Positions 16,272 through 25,234 of a stretch of DNA of 64,000 nt are shown here, piece by piece. The notes under the pieces were generated by a model that was given only the letters and a program-made list of their open reading frames with translations, ran no database searches and was not told the origin of the DNA. Where the stretch lies: positions 175,133-239,132 of the forward strand of contig JAEUJZ010000078.1 of NCBI GenBank assembly GCA_016794505.1. The letters are read 5' to 3'. This DNA is from Myxococcales bacterium. GTDB taxonomy: Bacteria > Myxococcota_A > Polyangia > Palsa-1104 > JAEUJZ01. Each line of letters begins with the position of its first letter. Within the stretch, counting starts at the first letter, position 1. A program made the position numbers and the translations under genes.

Positions 16272-18215
16272 TTAGCGGCGCACTCGGGCTGTGTGGTTCG
16301 GCACCTGAACATCCAACGCATGGACTGCGCCCAGCAGGACACCGACATGCCTGCTCAGGGCCGCACGGTGCTCGGCCACGCCGTCTAGCTCGGCGTGTCG
16401 CAGGCGCCGGATGACTTCGTCAAGCGCGCACGGGGGCTGTGGTCGACCGTGCCGCTTTTGGCCTGGCAGAATGCGTGGCCTTAGCCGCTGCAGCCGTCGG
16501 GCCATCGATCGTGCGCACTGCACAAGCTGGCCCGCCCAGATGTGATAGCGATCTTCGAGCTCTACGCTATGGGCACCATCCAGCCAGTCATCAAGAAGCA
16601 GGACCCCTTTAAGGGCACGCAGATCGTCGTGCGACAAGCGCGTGGACTGGGTGGCGAGCCAGCGAAACAGCGGCCGGTCGCTCGCCGCTTTCTCGTCGAC
16701 GCGCAGGCGCAGCAGGGCCGCATAATCGCAGCGCTCTCGTTCCGTCAGAAGCAGCGGTAGAGGCAGTCGCGGACCCGTTAAGGCCGCTAGTGTCAGCGCC
16801 TCTAGCGCGGCGAGCTGATTTTCCGCTGTCGCCGTCAGTGGGGGCAGAAAGCGAAGGAACGCCGCGAGCTCGCTGCATCCCGATAGAGAACCGCCTTTTT
16901 TTTGACGCGTCGAGGGGTGAGCATCTGCAACCAAGTCACGCAGCCCGCACGAGACCGCGTGTGAGCCATGGTCCGCGATCAAGATGCGTCCTCCGGCAAG
17001 GACTCGGCGCAGAAGCCCCGGTGGCAGCGTGTCCGTGCGGTGCTGCGCATGTGTGGGAACTTCATGCGGCGCCAGCGAACTTTCGGCGCTTCGCGACGGA
17101 ACATAGACGATGTTCTGCACCTGTGTTCCCGCCCAAGGGCGAGCCGGCACGCGGTGGCAGAGGGTCAAAAGCACATCTCGACGCGCTTGTGCCTCACGCA
17201 CCAGACGAAGCTGCTTGGGTGTCAGCTCGGGACCTTCGAGCGCGATGCCGAAGGGCAGGGCTACTCGCAACAGATCCTGCGCGTGGCCACGAGCGGTCAG
17301 CGACAGCGCGGCGAGCGCCGCTTGGCTGCGTGACTCGAATGCGGGCGATGAGCGCTCGCACGTGTCGAGCAGGCGATGCAAAAGGCGCAGCATCTGGCTG
17401 CGCTGCGGCACCAGCACCAGCGTTGGCTCTCGGCGGCGTACGAAATCGAGCAGCGAGTCTGCAAGCTCACCTGCGCCGTGCCGCGGAGCGCGATGGATCC
17501 CATTTGATGCAGCAAACGCCACCGGCTGGAGGTCTTGTCTATCGACGGTCGTTGGCTGCACCGGGAACCCGGCCGCTTTGGGGCCATCGGTCAGGCTGCC
17601 CACGACAGGCGGCTCTGGTTCTGGGCCGAGGAGGAGCTGGGCGGCCAGTGGTTCAGCGAAGCGGGCGATGGCCGCTTGAGCCTTGCCGTGATCGCAGAGC
17701 GCCACGACCGGCAGCGACGGAGCATGTAACCGCAGCCAGCGCAGCAAGCGGGCCAGCCAGCGAGCGTGTCGTGGGTGTAGCAGTCGGTCTAGGTCGTCGA
17801 TCAGAAGCAGGTCCAGGTCTGCCAGGCTGCCACGATCCCGATTCAGCCGTCGCAGAAGCTGACCCAACGAAACGATCCCAGCCTTGGCTTCATCGGGCGA
17901 GAGGACGTCTGACAGCGCTTCGCGCGTTTGTCGTCGAAAAGAGCGGCCGTGGCGCACAAGGATCGCGCGCTGACCGCGGTGGTACGCATGCAACAGCAGC
18001 AGGCTGGCCAAGCTGCTCTTGCCGGTCACCGCGCCCGAAACAACCAGCCAGTGCCCTCGCGCTTCCTCGATCAAGCCGGCCCGCAGTGCCCGAACAACCA
18101 GCGGAGACAGCAGCAGGGGCTCTGCATTTTGTGCGCTCCCCATGCGTAGCACCGCCTCGGCGGCGTGGACTTCATGCGGGACCAACCCAAAGGCCGCCAG
18201 GTCCGAGACGGGCAT
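16272..18215 (-). CDS. degenerate superfamily-2 (Ski2/Hel308-like) helicase-like ATPase
   Basis: I choose the ATG at 18215, preceded by GAGGAG; an upstream ATG at 18260 lacks a ribosome site. The 647-residue protein has a Walker A-like SGAVTGKSSLASLLLL near its N-terminus, a Walker B-like LDLLLIDDLDRLL where helicases have DExH, and LPVVALCDHGKAQ in a motif III-like place. A second RecA-like half starts LVLVPQRSQMLRLLHRLL (motif IV). The stretch QARRDVLLTLCHRVPARPWAGTQVQNIVYVP corresponds to motifs V/VI, but its Gly/Arg residues are altered. The order fits a Ski2/Hel308-type helicase in which several motifs have decayed, so unwinding is doubtful. The C-terminal third is helical and Arg-rich. 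Confidence 0.6.
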   Translation of the reverse strand: MPVSDLAAFGLVPHEVHAAEAVLRMGSAQNAEPLLLSPLVVRALRAGLIEEARGHWLVVSGAVTGKSSLASLLLLHAYHRGQRAILVRHGRSFRRQTREALSDVLSPDEAKAGIVSLGQLLRRLNRDRGSLADLDLLLIDDLDRLLHPRHARWLARLLRWLRLHAPSLPVVALCDHGKAQAAIARFAEPLAAQLLLGPEPEPPVVGSLTDGPKAAGFPVQPTTVDRQDLQPVAFAASNGIHRAPRHGAGELADSLLDFVRRREPTLVLVPQRSQMLRLLHRLLDTCERSSPAFESRSQAALAALSLTARGHAQDLLRVALPFGIALEGPELTPKQLRLVREAQARRDVLLTLCHRVPARPWAGTQVQNIVYVPSRSAESSLAPHEVPTHAQHRTDTLPPGLLRRVLAGGRILIADHGSHAVSCGLRDLVADAHPSTRQKKGGSLSGCSELAAFLRFLPPLTATAENQLAALEALTLAALTGPRLPLPLLLTERERCDYAALLRLRVDEKAASDRPLFRWLATQSTRLSHDDLRALKGVLLLDDWLDGAHSVELEDRYHIWAGQLVQCARSMARRLQRLRPRILPGQKRHGRPQPPCALDEVIRRLRHAELDGVAEHRAALSRHVGVLLGAVHALDVQVPNHTARVRR

Positions 18216-18527
18216 GCGCTCCTCTGCGCGGGCGTTGCAACCGAGGGGGGCAGGATTCATGAAGTGAGCTCGCTGCGTTCCATGCTGGCTGTACTCGACC
18301 TAACCAAGCGGTAGAAACTTCTTTGGCAAGGTCAGCATACCGCGCGGCCGGGATTGGGAACAAGGGGCATCAATCTGCAGCCTGGGTCTTGGCTGAAACG
18401 AGGCGCCAGAATAGCTGCCTGCGATCGCGCTGGATCCGACGGTGTGATGGGCTAGAGAGCTAGACGGACAAGCGGGCGCTGGCCGCAGGGCCGCCATTCC
18501 GAGAGGGCGCGGTGAGTCTGATTCTGG

Positions 18528-19277
18528 CTAGGGTGTGCTGAGCGCAGGTGAGGCCTCTGCGCCGTCGGGTGAGTCGGCGGCGGGGGACGCTTCTTCTTTG
18601 GCTGCAGACGGGGGCGGGCCGGTGATCAGAAGCGGTGCGGTGCCATCGACGTATTGCTGCACCAAGCCGCGATCGGTTGGCTCGACTTGGGGTCGACGCT
18701 CGCCAATGGCTAGCAAGAGCCCACCCACCCCAATGTGCAGAGCCGAAAGCGAGAGCATCAGCGCCCCACCGCCGATATCGGTGATCGCCCGCGTGGGTGC
18801 TGCACTGCCGACAGGGTCGAGGCCCGTCATCATGCCCACGAGCAGGTAAGGCAATCCCATGCCCAGCGTAATGCCACCCACATAGAAAAGCGGAGGGCGC
18901 TCTGCCGCTCGCACGCGAAAAAAGCGGCTGGGGCGGGCCGTGGCGCGGGCAAACTCTTCCTCGCTTAAGGCGAGCGCTTGCCGGCGGACCAGAACCGGCG
19001 CCCGATCGCGCTCACGCACCATGGGAAGCTGGGCGCCTGGGCGCAGATCGGTCTGCAGCGTGCTTAGCATCTCGACCGTACGACGCGGCATTAGGTATGG
19101 CTCGGCAACCTGGCAGCCTTCGCACAGGGCCATCGCCAAGACCCAGCCGAGCGGGCAGCCAACGCGCGGTGTCCGTCGGAGAGCGGTTCCACTTCTGGCT
19201 TGCTTGTGGCAAGCATTGGCTTCCCGTTCCGAGTGAGGCGCTTCGTCCGTGTGCTGCGTGCCTCGCGTTTGTGGCAT
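18528..19277 (-). CDS. membrane protein with two central helices
   Basis: The frame gives 249 residues. The start is uncertain because there is no good ribosome site, and the first 35 residues are hydrophilic before a hydrophobic, Cys-containing stretch (PLGWVLAMALCEGC) that may be the true export signal. Two membrane segments follow (YVGGITLGMGLPYLLVGMM and GGALMLSLSALHIGVGGLLL, about residues 130-185), then an acidic, Ser/Ala-rich tail. No domain is recognised. The composition resembles the multi-helix envelope proteins encoded around it (434 and 19494). Confidence 0.6.
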   Translation of the reverse strand: MPQTRGTQHTDEAPHSEREANACHKQARSGTALRRTPRVGCPLGWVLAMALCEGCQVAEPYLMPRRTVEMLSTLQTDLRPGAQLPMVRERDRAPVLVRRQALALSEEEFARATARPSRFFRVRAAERPPLFYVGGITLGMGLPYLLVGMMTGLDPVGSAAPTRAITDIGGGALMLSLSALHIGVGGLLLAIGERRPQVEPTDRGLVQQYVDGTAPLLITGPPPSAAKEEASPAADSPDGAEASPALSTP

Positions 19278-19493
19278 TCACTGCATTCTAAGAGCCAATA
19301 TGTCCCGGACAACAAGCCCGAACCCGATGCCGGGCGCAAGACGCCGATCCTTCGCGAGGCGCAAGCAGGGGGGCCCTAGAGGGGCTGGCCCGGTTGGCGG
19401 ATCGCTTTCGGTCCACCCGCCCAAACCAGACTCGGGCTATAATCCAGCGAGACTCACCAGAAATTTTCGATTCGAAAGGGAAGGGAGCAGCGA

Positions 19494-20873
19494 ATGTACA
19501 TCCTGGGCTCTGCCAATCCATCCTCGGTGCAGGATGCCGTGCGGCGACTTCCATGCGGCGTGCGAGCGACCTTTAACCATATCGCGCGTCGAGCGCTGCA
19601 TCGCATCTTGTGCGCTGTGGCGCTGTTCATCCTCTTGGCCCCGAGTGCGTCGCAGGCAGGACAGATCGCGGTGGGCTTGCTGGGCATCGACGGAGCGAGC
19701 GTTGAACCCGGCATGGGTCAGGCGCTGACCGATGCCTTGCGCAAGCACCTGCCCAGCTTGCCCAATATGCGCGTCGAGATGAAGAGTCAGGACCTGTCGG
19801 AAGTAAAGCTGGTCTTTGGCTGCACCGACGAAAAGCCCGCCTGTATGGCCAAGGTTGGGCGTAGCTTGGGCGTCGATCGCCTGATCTTTGGCTCAATCCG
19901 CAAGCTGCCGCAGGCGACGACGTATACGGTTTCGCTGAAGCAGCTCAATGTCGTCGACAGCACCATCGAAAAGTACATCACCGAAGCGGTGCCGGCCGAG
20001 TCGCTGCGCCCCGACAGCCCACAGCTTCACGAGCTGGTTGGACGCTGGCTGCCGGCGCTGCTCAACGACTCGTCGCGCGGCGGCTTCCGCATCCTGACCG
20101 AGCCAGCCGGGGCCAGCGTGCAGCTTGACGGCGTACCGCTGGGACAGACGCCACTTGCCTTTGGCGAGGTCGAGATCGGCGAGCACACGGTTCGCATTGA
20201 GAAGCCAGGCTTCCCTCCGATCACGCGCACGATTGTTGTACGCGGTGGCCAGAACGATGAGCTGTTCGTCAACCTGATGAACCCTGGCGAGGTCGCGCGG
20301 ACACCGGCTCCGGCCACTGCCTCGACGGAAAAAGGGGGCATGCTGTTGAGCAAGCCGGTCAGCAAGGGCTTGCGCATCGGCGCGTTTGTCGCGGCGGGCA
20401 TCGCAGGCGTGGCGGCCATCTCGGCAATTGGCACGTGGCGAGCCTATAGCGGCGCGCAGGATGCCGCCTCGATGCAGCTGAACCCCCTTTACGATCGGCT
20501 AGCGGCCAATGGGATGCTCGGTCAGTACACGAACTTCTTTGGCAGCTCGCAGGCGCTTTCGACCTGTGCATCGGTCGCAACTCTGATGGGCGACGCCAAC
20601 TATCAGGGCTATCTATCGGAGTGTCGACGTGGCAACTCGCTGGCTGCAGCGACGACCGGGCTGTGGGTGGTGACCGGCGTATTTGGTGCGCTGAGCCTGA
20701 CCGCAGGCCTGCTTAGCTCGCTGCGCAGCAGTGATGTCAGTGACGGTGCAAGCCCTGCGAAAAAGGAAAGCCAGCCGCCGGCCAACCCCGGCCAGCCCGG
20801 TCCTCGCTTGGTTGGTATCTCGCCAGCCATCTCGCCCGAAGGCTTCGCCGCCACTGCCACCGTTCGCTTCTAG
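19494..20873 (+). CDS. exported PEGA-domain protein with C-terminal membrane helices
   Basis: This is a 459-residue protein with a long signal region (hydrophobic LCAVALFILLAPSASQAG, cleavage near residue 58). The N-domain (IAVGLLGIDGASVEPG to about 200) has two Cys and resembles the N-domain of the protein at 434. A PEGA domain at about 200-265 shows EPAGASVQLDGVPLGQTPL followed by HTVRIEKPGF. Membrane helices lie near 295-315 and 400-420. PEGA domains are surface-binding modules common next to bacterial Ser/Thr kinases. AAGGGAG lies before the ATG. It is monocistronic, with divergent or unrelated neighbours. Confidence 0.85.
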   Translation: MYILGSANPSSVQDAVRRLPCGVRATFNHIARRALHRILCAVALFILLAPSASQAGQIAVGLLGIDGASVEPGMGQALTDALRKHLPSLPNMRVEMKSQDLSEVKLVFGCTDEKPACMAKVGRSLGVDRLIFGSIRKLPQATTYTVSLKQLNVVDSTIEKYITEAVPAESLRPDSPQLHELVGRWLPALLNDSSRGGFRILTEPAGASVQLDGVPLGQTPLAFGEVEIGEHTVRIEKPGFPPITRTIVVRGGQNDELFVNLMNPGEVARTPAPATASTEKGGMLLSKPVSKGLRIGAFVAAGIAGVAAISAIGTWRAYSGAQDAASMQLNPLYDRLAANGMLGQYTNFFGSSQALSTCASVATLMGDANYQGYLSECRRGNSLAAATTGLWVVTGVFGALSLTAGLLSSLRSSDVSDGASPAKKESQPPANPGQPGPRLVGISPAISPEGFAATATVRF

Positions 20874-21137
20874 TCCACCGGAACCTCTTTCTTCCCGCGC
20901 GGGGCTTCGCTCGATCGAGATTGAGCGAAGCGCGGCCCGAACGCGCCCCCCGAGCCACAAGCCGTCGGCATCACTGCGGAATTGACGACCCATCGCTCGC
21001 TTCGTAGGATGCTGCCTTGGGTAACCAGCGCTGGTGCTGGACGCCTTTTCCCGTCGGAACGGCAGTGAACATGGCTGCCGTTTCCTCACCTACGGCCCTG
21101 GCCATATCAGCTGGCTTGGCCCCTTGGAGGAACCAAG

Positions 21138-21296
21138 ATGAAGACGCTCCTGAAGGCTCTGTTGGTGTTGCCGCTTCTGTGGATTGCCGCGGGTTGTGGC
21201 CCGAAGGCGCAGCCGGCGCAGACGAACCCCAGCAACACGCCGCCGCCCGCCTCACAGCCGACGCCGTCGAGCGTGCCGGGTGGTCCGCCCGCGTAG
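21138..21296 (+). CDS. small lipoprotein of 52 residues
   Basis: A short gene encodes a 52-residue protein with a textbook lipoprotein signal: basic MKTLLK, hydrophobic ALLVLPLLW and lipobox IAAGC. The mature part is only about 33 residues of Pro/Ser/Gln-rich, apparently disordered sequence ending GGPPA. The gene is supported by GGAGG seven bases before the ATG and by a strong Rho-independent terminator starting 28 bases after the stop. It resembles the small entericidin-like or spacer lipoproteins found in many genomes; its function is unknown. Confidence 0.8.
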   Translation: MKTLLKALLVLPLLWIAAGCGPKAQPAQTNPSNTPPPASQPTPSSVPGGPPA

Positions 21297-21323
21297 TTCG
21301 TCTGAGACTGGCTCTGGCCAGCC

Positions 21324-21358
21324 AAGGCAGCACCCTGTGTGGGGCGCTGCCTTTTTTT
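21324..21358 (+). terminator. Rho-independent terminator after the small lipoprotein gene
   Basis: AAGGCAGC at 21324-21331 pairs with GCTGCCTT at 21346-21353 across a 14-base loop that can add a CCC/GGG pairing, and is followed by seven T residues. It ends the small lipoprotein transcript and also separates it from the convergent cyclase gene. Confidence 0.85.
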
Positions 21359-21386
21359 GTGCGTACGGCACGGGTGGCGCGCTGTC

Positions 21387-22367
21387 CTAGTACGCGGTGT
21401 AGCGCGTCTCGGGCGGCGGCGGCGGGGCCGAGCTTGCGGCCGAGCGAAATTCCAAGGTCAGAAGTCGTGCGACGCGCACTTTCATCCCCGAGCGCAGCGC
21501 CACTTCCTGCCCCTTGGGCACCGCGTGGCCTTCGACCTCGGTAATTTGGTCGGACACCGAGCGCAAGACAAAGCCCTCGGGGCGCCTGCGCAGCTCAAAC
21601 TGGAAGCGGCTGATCTGCAGCGCCGTCTGCTGATCGGGTAGCTCCAGCACGATGTCGTTGGCCGGCACGCCGTTGATGTCGCGCAGGCGGCCAAAGCTGA
21701 TCAGGTCTTGATCCGGCAGCGGTCGTAGCTCGCGCATCTCGACCAAGTACACCGCCGAGGGAAAGTTCGCTGTATCGCGCCACTCCAGCGTCAACACCTC
21801 GACCGGGCGGCCGATGCCCTTGAGCTCAAGTGTCTTTAAGTCACGGCAGCGCATGCGAAAGCTGGGCAGAAGCTCTTGAAAAGCGGCGCGCGTCACGCGG
21901 ATCTCGCCGGCACTCGCTGACGACGCGACGCGGGCGCACAGGTTCACTGCGTCACCCGAGACCAAGAAACCATCTGTCAACACTTGGCCGAAGTGAATCC
22001 CGCAGCGCACCGCGAGCTGCTGCTCGCGGTTGTACATCGTGTTTTCGCGCATGATGCCGGTCTGCAGCTCAACCATCGCTTGACGCGCGGCATCGGCGCT
22101 GGGAAAGCAGGTAAAGGCGCCGTCGCCCGCCGTATCGACGATGCGCCCTGCGACAGACGGCAAGATCCGCTGCAGCAGATCGATGTGCCGCTGCACCAGG
22201 CGGCGCCCCGCTTCGTCCCCATACCGCGCGAAGTATTCCGTAGAGCCGGCAACATCGGTAAAAGCCAGCGCCAAAGACTTCTCGAAGCGACGCTGCAAGG
22301 TCTGCGACAGCTGCGTCTGCAACTGGATAATCTCGGTCAGCGTCAGGGAGTCTAGATCCCATTTCAT
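21387..22367 (-). CDS. class III nucleotidyl cyclase with C-terminal FHA domain
   Basis: The start at 22367 is preceded by GGAGGG, giving 326 residues. Residues 30-195 form a class III adenylate/guanylate cyclase domain: metal Asp in FTDVAGST (D38), second Asp in TAGDGAF (D82), GIHFGQV, and the C-terminal LKGIGRPVEVL. Residues 205-310 read as a forkhead-associated domain: FGRLRD, NDIVLEL, QISRFQFELR and VEGHAVPKGQEVALRSG. FHA domains bind phosphothreonine, so the cyclase should dock onto, or be controlled by, a Thr-phosphorylated protein. The nearby kinases supply a possible signal. No membrane segment is seen. Confidence 0.93.
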   Translation of the reverse strand: MKWDLDSLTLTEIIQLQTQLSQTLQRRFEKSLALAFTDVAGSTEYFARYGDEAGRRLVQRHIDLLQRILPSVAGRIVDTAGDGAFTCFPSADAARQAMVELQTGIMRENTMYNREQQLAVRCGIHFGQVLTDGFLVSGDAVNLCARVASSASAGEIRVTRAAFQELLPSFRMRCRDLKTLELKGIGRPVEVLTLEWRDTANFPSAVYLVEMRELRPLPDQDLISFGRLRDINGVPANDIVLELPDQQTALQISRFQFELRRRPEGFVLRSVSDQITEVEGHAVPKGQEVALRSGMKVRVARLLTLEFRSAASSAPPPPPETRYTAY

Positions 22368-22565
22368 CGTTGCCCTCCGGCGCGGTGGCGGGCCGCTCCC
22401 CAGCAGTCTTTGCCACCCATACCCGGCGGATGCAGGCAGCACGCGCCGAATACGTCGCCTATGTTAGCGCAACTCGGCTGCTTCCTTCGGGGCGTTCCCT
22501 TGCCGCGGAATGACTTCCTGGGGCTTTGGCCAGGACGGCAAGCCGAGTACACTGCCGCCCTTGGC

Positions 22566-24179
22566 ATGCCGAAAGCCGCTTCCGAGAGCAGCCTGCACCG
22601 TCTCTCTGTCTCTTCCGGTCCGGGGGAGGCGCTGCGTTCGTCGTGGCTGTCGTTGCCGCACCTAAGTCGAGCCAGCGCCGACGAGCTAAGCGAGACGCTG
22701 GTGTGGGCGCCCCGGCCGGGCAGTCGCGCCACCTGCTTGGTCGGACGTCGCATCGGGATCGGTGGCTTTGCCGAGGTCTTCGAGGCCGAGCTAAGCCTGC
22801 CGCACAGTGGCGGACCAGCGACGGTGGGGGGCGGCGTTCAGAGAGTGGCTCTTAAGCGGCTCTTGCCCAGCTTGCGCGGCGATCCTTGGCGCCAGCGGCA
22901 GCTGCGGCGAGAAGCGCAGATCGGTGCTCAGCTCAACCACCCGAACATCGCGCGCGTGCTGTCGCTGATCGAGTTTGGCGGCGAGCTCGGCGATGAAGTC
23001 GCCCTTGCCATGGAGCTGATCGAGGGCTTGCAGTGCAATCACCTCCTGCACCGCTTGACGCAGCGAGGTCTGCGCCTGCGGCTGGCCACGATCTGCCGCA
23101 TCGCCGTCGGCCTGTTTTCAGCGCTGCGCTATCTGGAGGATCCAGAAGACAGCCGTGAGCGATCCGGTCTGGTCAGCCAGCGTCCGATCGTCCACGCCGA
23201 CATCAGCCTAGAAAACCTGATGGTGACGCAGAGCGGCGAGATCAAGCTGATCGATTTCGGGATTGCCGCCGAAGATCTATCGGCTGCGAGCAGCGATCCC
23301 CTCGACGACGAGGCCCTGACCAGCTTGCACCAAGTGGCGGGCAAGCGACCGTACCTCCCTCCCGAGGGCATGAATCGCCAGGGGCCCTCGTCGCAGAGCG
23401 ATCTGTACGCGGCCGGCGTGTGCTGCTGGGAGCTCTGCACAGGCTGCCGCTTTCCGGTGCTGCCGCGCGGGGTCAGCGATCGTGAGCTGGGCAGCTTGAT
23501 TGCGTTTGCCGCACGCGGTCAGCCCGAGCCGCTGTGGCAGCTCCTCAAAAGCTGCCTGGCCGTCGATCCTGTGGCCCGGATGCGCTCAGCCAACGAGGGT
23601 CTGCAGCTTGTGCAGAGTCTGATGGCCCACGACGCAAGCGCGGTACCCCAAGCGGACCTCAGTGGTCTGGTTTTGGCAGCCAGTCGCGCCGTGGCCGAGC
23701 CAGCTCGCCTGAGCTTGTCGCAAGAGCTCTCGACGGTGGTGGAGTCGCAAGACTATCTGACGACGCTGGTTTCGCGCCTGCGCTTTGCGTTCTGCGCCGA
23801 GCGGGTCCTGGCCTTTGCGCCCCGCTCCGTTCCACAGTCGGATGAAGCCAGTGCGGTAGACAGTTGGTGTGATGTCGACGCTGAGCCCAGCTTTAGTCTG
23901 CGGGCCGAGAGCAGCGAGGTAGCGCCCGACGGTGAGGCCTGCGATGCCGCGCTGTCCGAGATGTCGACCGCGGCGCAGGCCCGCCTGCCTGACCAGGCCC
24001 ATCTGCGCGAAGCCTTAAACGTCGGCGTGGTCGAGGCTCCCGACGGGATGCTACTGTTTCGCGTGCGACCGCCAGGCGATGTCGCGCATGTCCTTGCCGT
24101 CTCGGCCGGACCAGGAGCCGTGTACGACCCGATGGCGCAGGCGCTGCTGCGCAATCTGCTGTGCCCGATTCCTGGCTAG
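22566..24179 (+). CDS. Ser/Thr protein kinase with HAD catalytic loop and unknown C-domain
   Basis: The frame extends upstream to a TTG at 22410 and an ATG at 22461, but those parts do not look coding. I use the ATG at 22566 (537 residues); none of the starts has a clear ribosome site. Numbered from there, kinase motifs are the Gly loop GIGGFAEV (63-70), K97 in VALKR, a catalytic loop HADISLENL with H210-A211-D212, and DFG from D230. The Arg of the usual HRD is Ala, so activation-loop control should differ (a non-RD kinase), but the catalytic Asp and Lys remain. The C-terminal 200 residues, starting near a Ser/Glu-rich linker, look like a small alpha/beta sensor domain, possibly GAF-like. No membrane helix is present. 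Confidence 0.88.
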   Translation: MPKAASESSLHRLSVSSGPGEALRSSWLSLPHLSRASADELSETLVWAPRPGSRATCLVGRRIGIGGFAEVFEAELSLPHSGGPATVGGGVQRVALKRLLPSLRGDPWRQRQLRREAQIGAQLNHPNIARVLSLIEFGGELGDEVALAMELIEGLQCNHLLHRLTQRGLRLRLATICRIAVGLFSALRYLEDPEDSRERSGLVSQRPIVHADISLENLMVTQSGEIKLIDFGIAAEDLSAASSDPLDDEALTSLHQVAGKRPYLPPEGMNRQGPSSQSDLYAAGVCCWELCTGCRFPVLPRGVSDRELGSLIAFAARGQPEPLWQLLKSCLAVDPVARMRSANEGLQLVQSLMAHDASAVPQADLSGLVLAASRAVAEPARLSLSQELSTVVESQDYLTTLVSRLRFAFCAERVLAFAPRSVPQSDEASAVDSWCDVDAEPSFSLRAESSEVAPDGEACDAALSEMSTAAQARLPDQAHLREALNVGVVEAPDGMLLFRVRPPGDVAHVLAVSAGPGAVYDPMAQALLRNLLCPIPG

Positions 24180-24366
24180 CGCTCGTTTCTAATCGTCCTC
24201 TCATTTGACGATAGCGCCATAGTTCGTTGGATAGAATGTATGGGATAAGCAACATAGTCGTCTGTGGTTGCCAAACTCGTATTATCCAAATCGAATACGC
24301 GAATCTTCGGAAGCGCTTTCTGCGTCGCGTATGCTTCGCGATCAGCACATCGACGAAAGGCACGTT

Positions 24367-25089
24367 ATGTCAAGCACGCAAGCAGCTGTGGTTCTCGGTG
24401 CATCGGGATCGGTCGGCAACGCGCTGATCAAGGAACTGATTCGCCATGGATCGTTCAAGCCCATCCTGACTCTGGTGCGTCGCTCGCAGCCCGAGCTGGT
24501 CGCGATGGCACATGATGCGGGGGCCGAGCTGCGCGAGGTGCTGATTTCCGCCATGGATCCGGCCGGCCTGGAAGCCGCGACCACAGAGGCCATTCGTTCC
24601 CTCGCAGGCGATGTCGTCGGGTTGAGTGTGTTGGGCGTCGGGGCCGGCACCGCGAAGCTCACGCTCGACGAGCATCGCGCGGTCGACGTGCAGCTGAACG
24701 CGGCCTTTGCAAGAGGGCTGAAGGCATCTGGGCGCGTCAACCACCTGGCATTCATGTCCGCCGCTGGTGCCGATCCCACCGCGTCCACGAGCGGATCGGG
24801 GGCCGCGGGAATGGCGCGCTACGCTCGCGTAAAAGGCGAAGCCGAAGAGGCCGTGAAACAGAGCGGCCCGGCGGTCGTGAGCATCTTCCGCCCGGCGATG
24901 ATCATTGGCTCGCAACACACACCGCGGCTGCTTGCGAAAGTGCTTCCCGTGTTCTCGTTCGTGACGCCCGCGAAATACAAATCCATCACCGTCGAGCAGA
25001 TCGCAAAGGCGATGATCGCGACGTCCGAATCCCCGCCGGCAAAATCAGACGTCTACCATTACCCCGAAATGATGGCGCTGAATGGGTGA
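24367..25089 (+). CDS. NAD(P)-binding atypical SDR (NmrA/HTATIP2-like) protein
   Basis: The ATG at 24367, preceded by AAAGG, gives 240 residues. The Rossmann motif AVVLGASGSVGNALI (about 6-20) is intact, and the rest follows atypical short-chain dehydrogenases of the NmrA/HTATIP2 type (VNHLAFMSAAGAD, KGEAEEAVK, VSIFRPAMIIG). The YxxxK pair appears as YARVK. It probably binds NADP and acts as an oxidoreductase or redox sensor. The upstream 187 bases are less GC-rich. The last 31 bases are antisense to a truncated HigA-like frame, which places the gene directly at the junction with decayed mobile DNA. Confidence 0.85.
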   Translation: MSSTQAAVVLGASGSVGNALIKELIRHGSFKPILTLVRRSQPELVAMAHDAGAELREVLISAMDPAGLEAATTEAIRSLAGDVVGLSVLGVGAGTAKLTLDEHRAVDVQLNAAFARGLKASGRVNHLAFMSAAGADPTASTSGSGAAGMARYARVKGEAEEAVKQSGPAVVSIFRPAMIIGSQHTPRLLAKVLPVFSFVTPAKYKSITVEQIAKAMIATSESPPAKSDVYHYPEMMALNG

Positions 25090-25223
25090 TTGCCAGTGTT
25101 TACGCGCTGCAGCCGGATGCTCATGCGCCGCACTAGCTCAACCTGCGCCAGGCCAAGCGGCCCAAGGAATTCTTCGACAAGCACCTCCCCCGGAACGGTC
25201 GGGAGGCGATTTCTTGGGAGCAT
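25059..25223 (-). pseudogene. truncated HigA-type antitoxin
   Basis: A 54-residue frame starts at the ATG at 25223 and reads MLPRNRLPTVPGEVLVEEFL, then GPLGLAQVELVRRM. This is the conserved N-terminus of HigA (N.PPT.PGEiL.EEFL.PLGLsq). HigA is normally about 90-100 residues. Here the helix-turn-helix breaks off after about 44 residues and continues into sequence antisense to the end of the SDR gene, so it is a remnant left by a recombination or deletion event. It begins 11 bases after the HigB-like stop. Confidence 0.7.
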
Positions 25224-25234
25224 GAAGGCTCCTC

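Noticed and set aside
16790..18262. 490-residue plus-strand frame opposite the helicase-like gene
   Set aside because: It is antisense with Arg/Ser/Pro-rich composition and no start signal. The minus strand carries recognisable, if degenerate, ATPase motifs.
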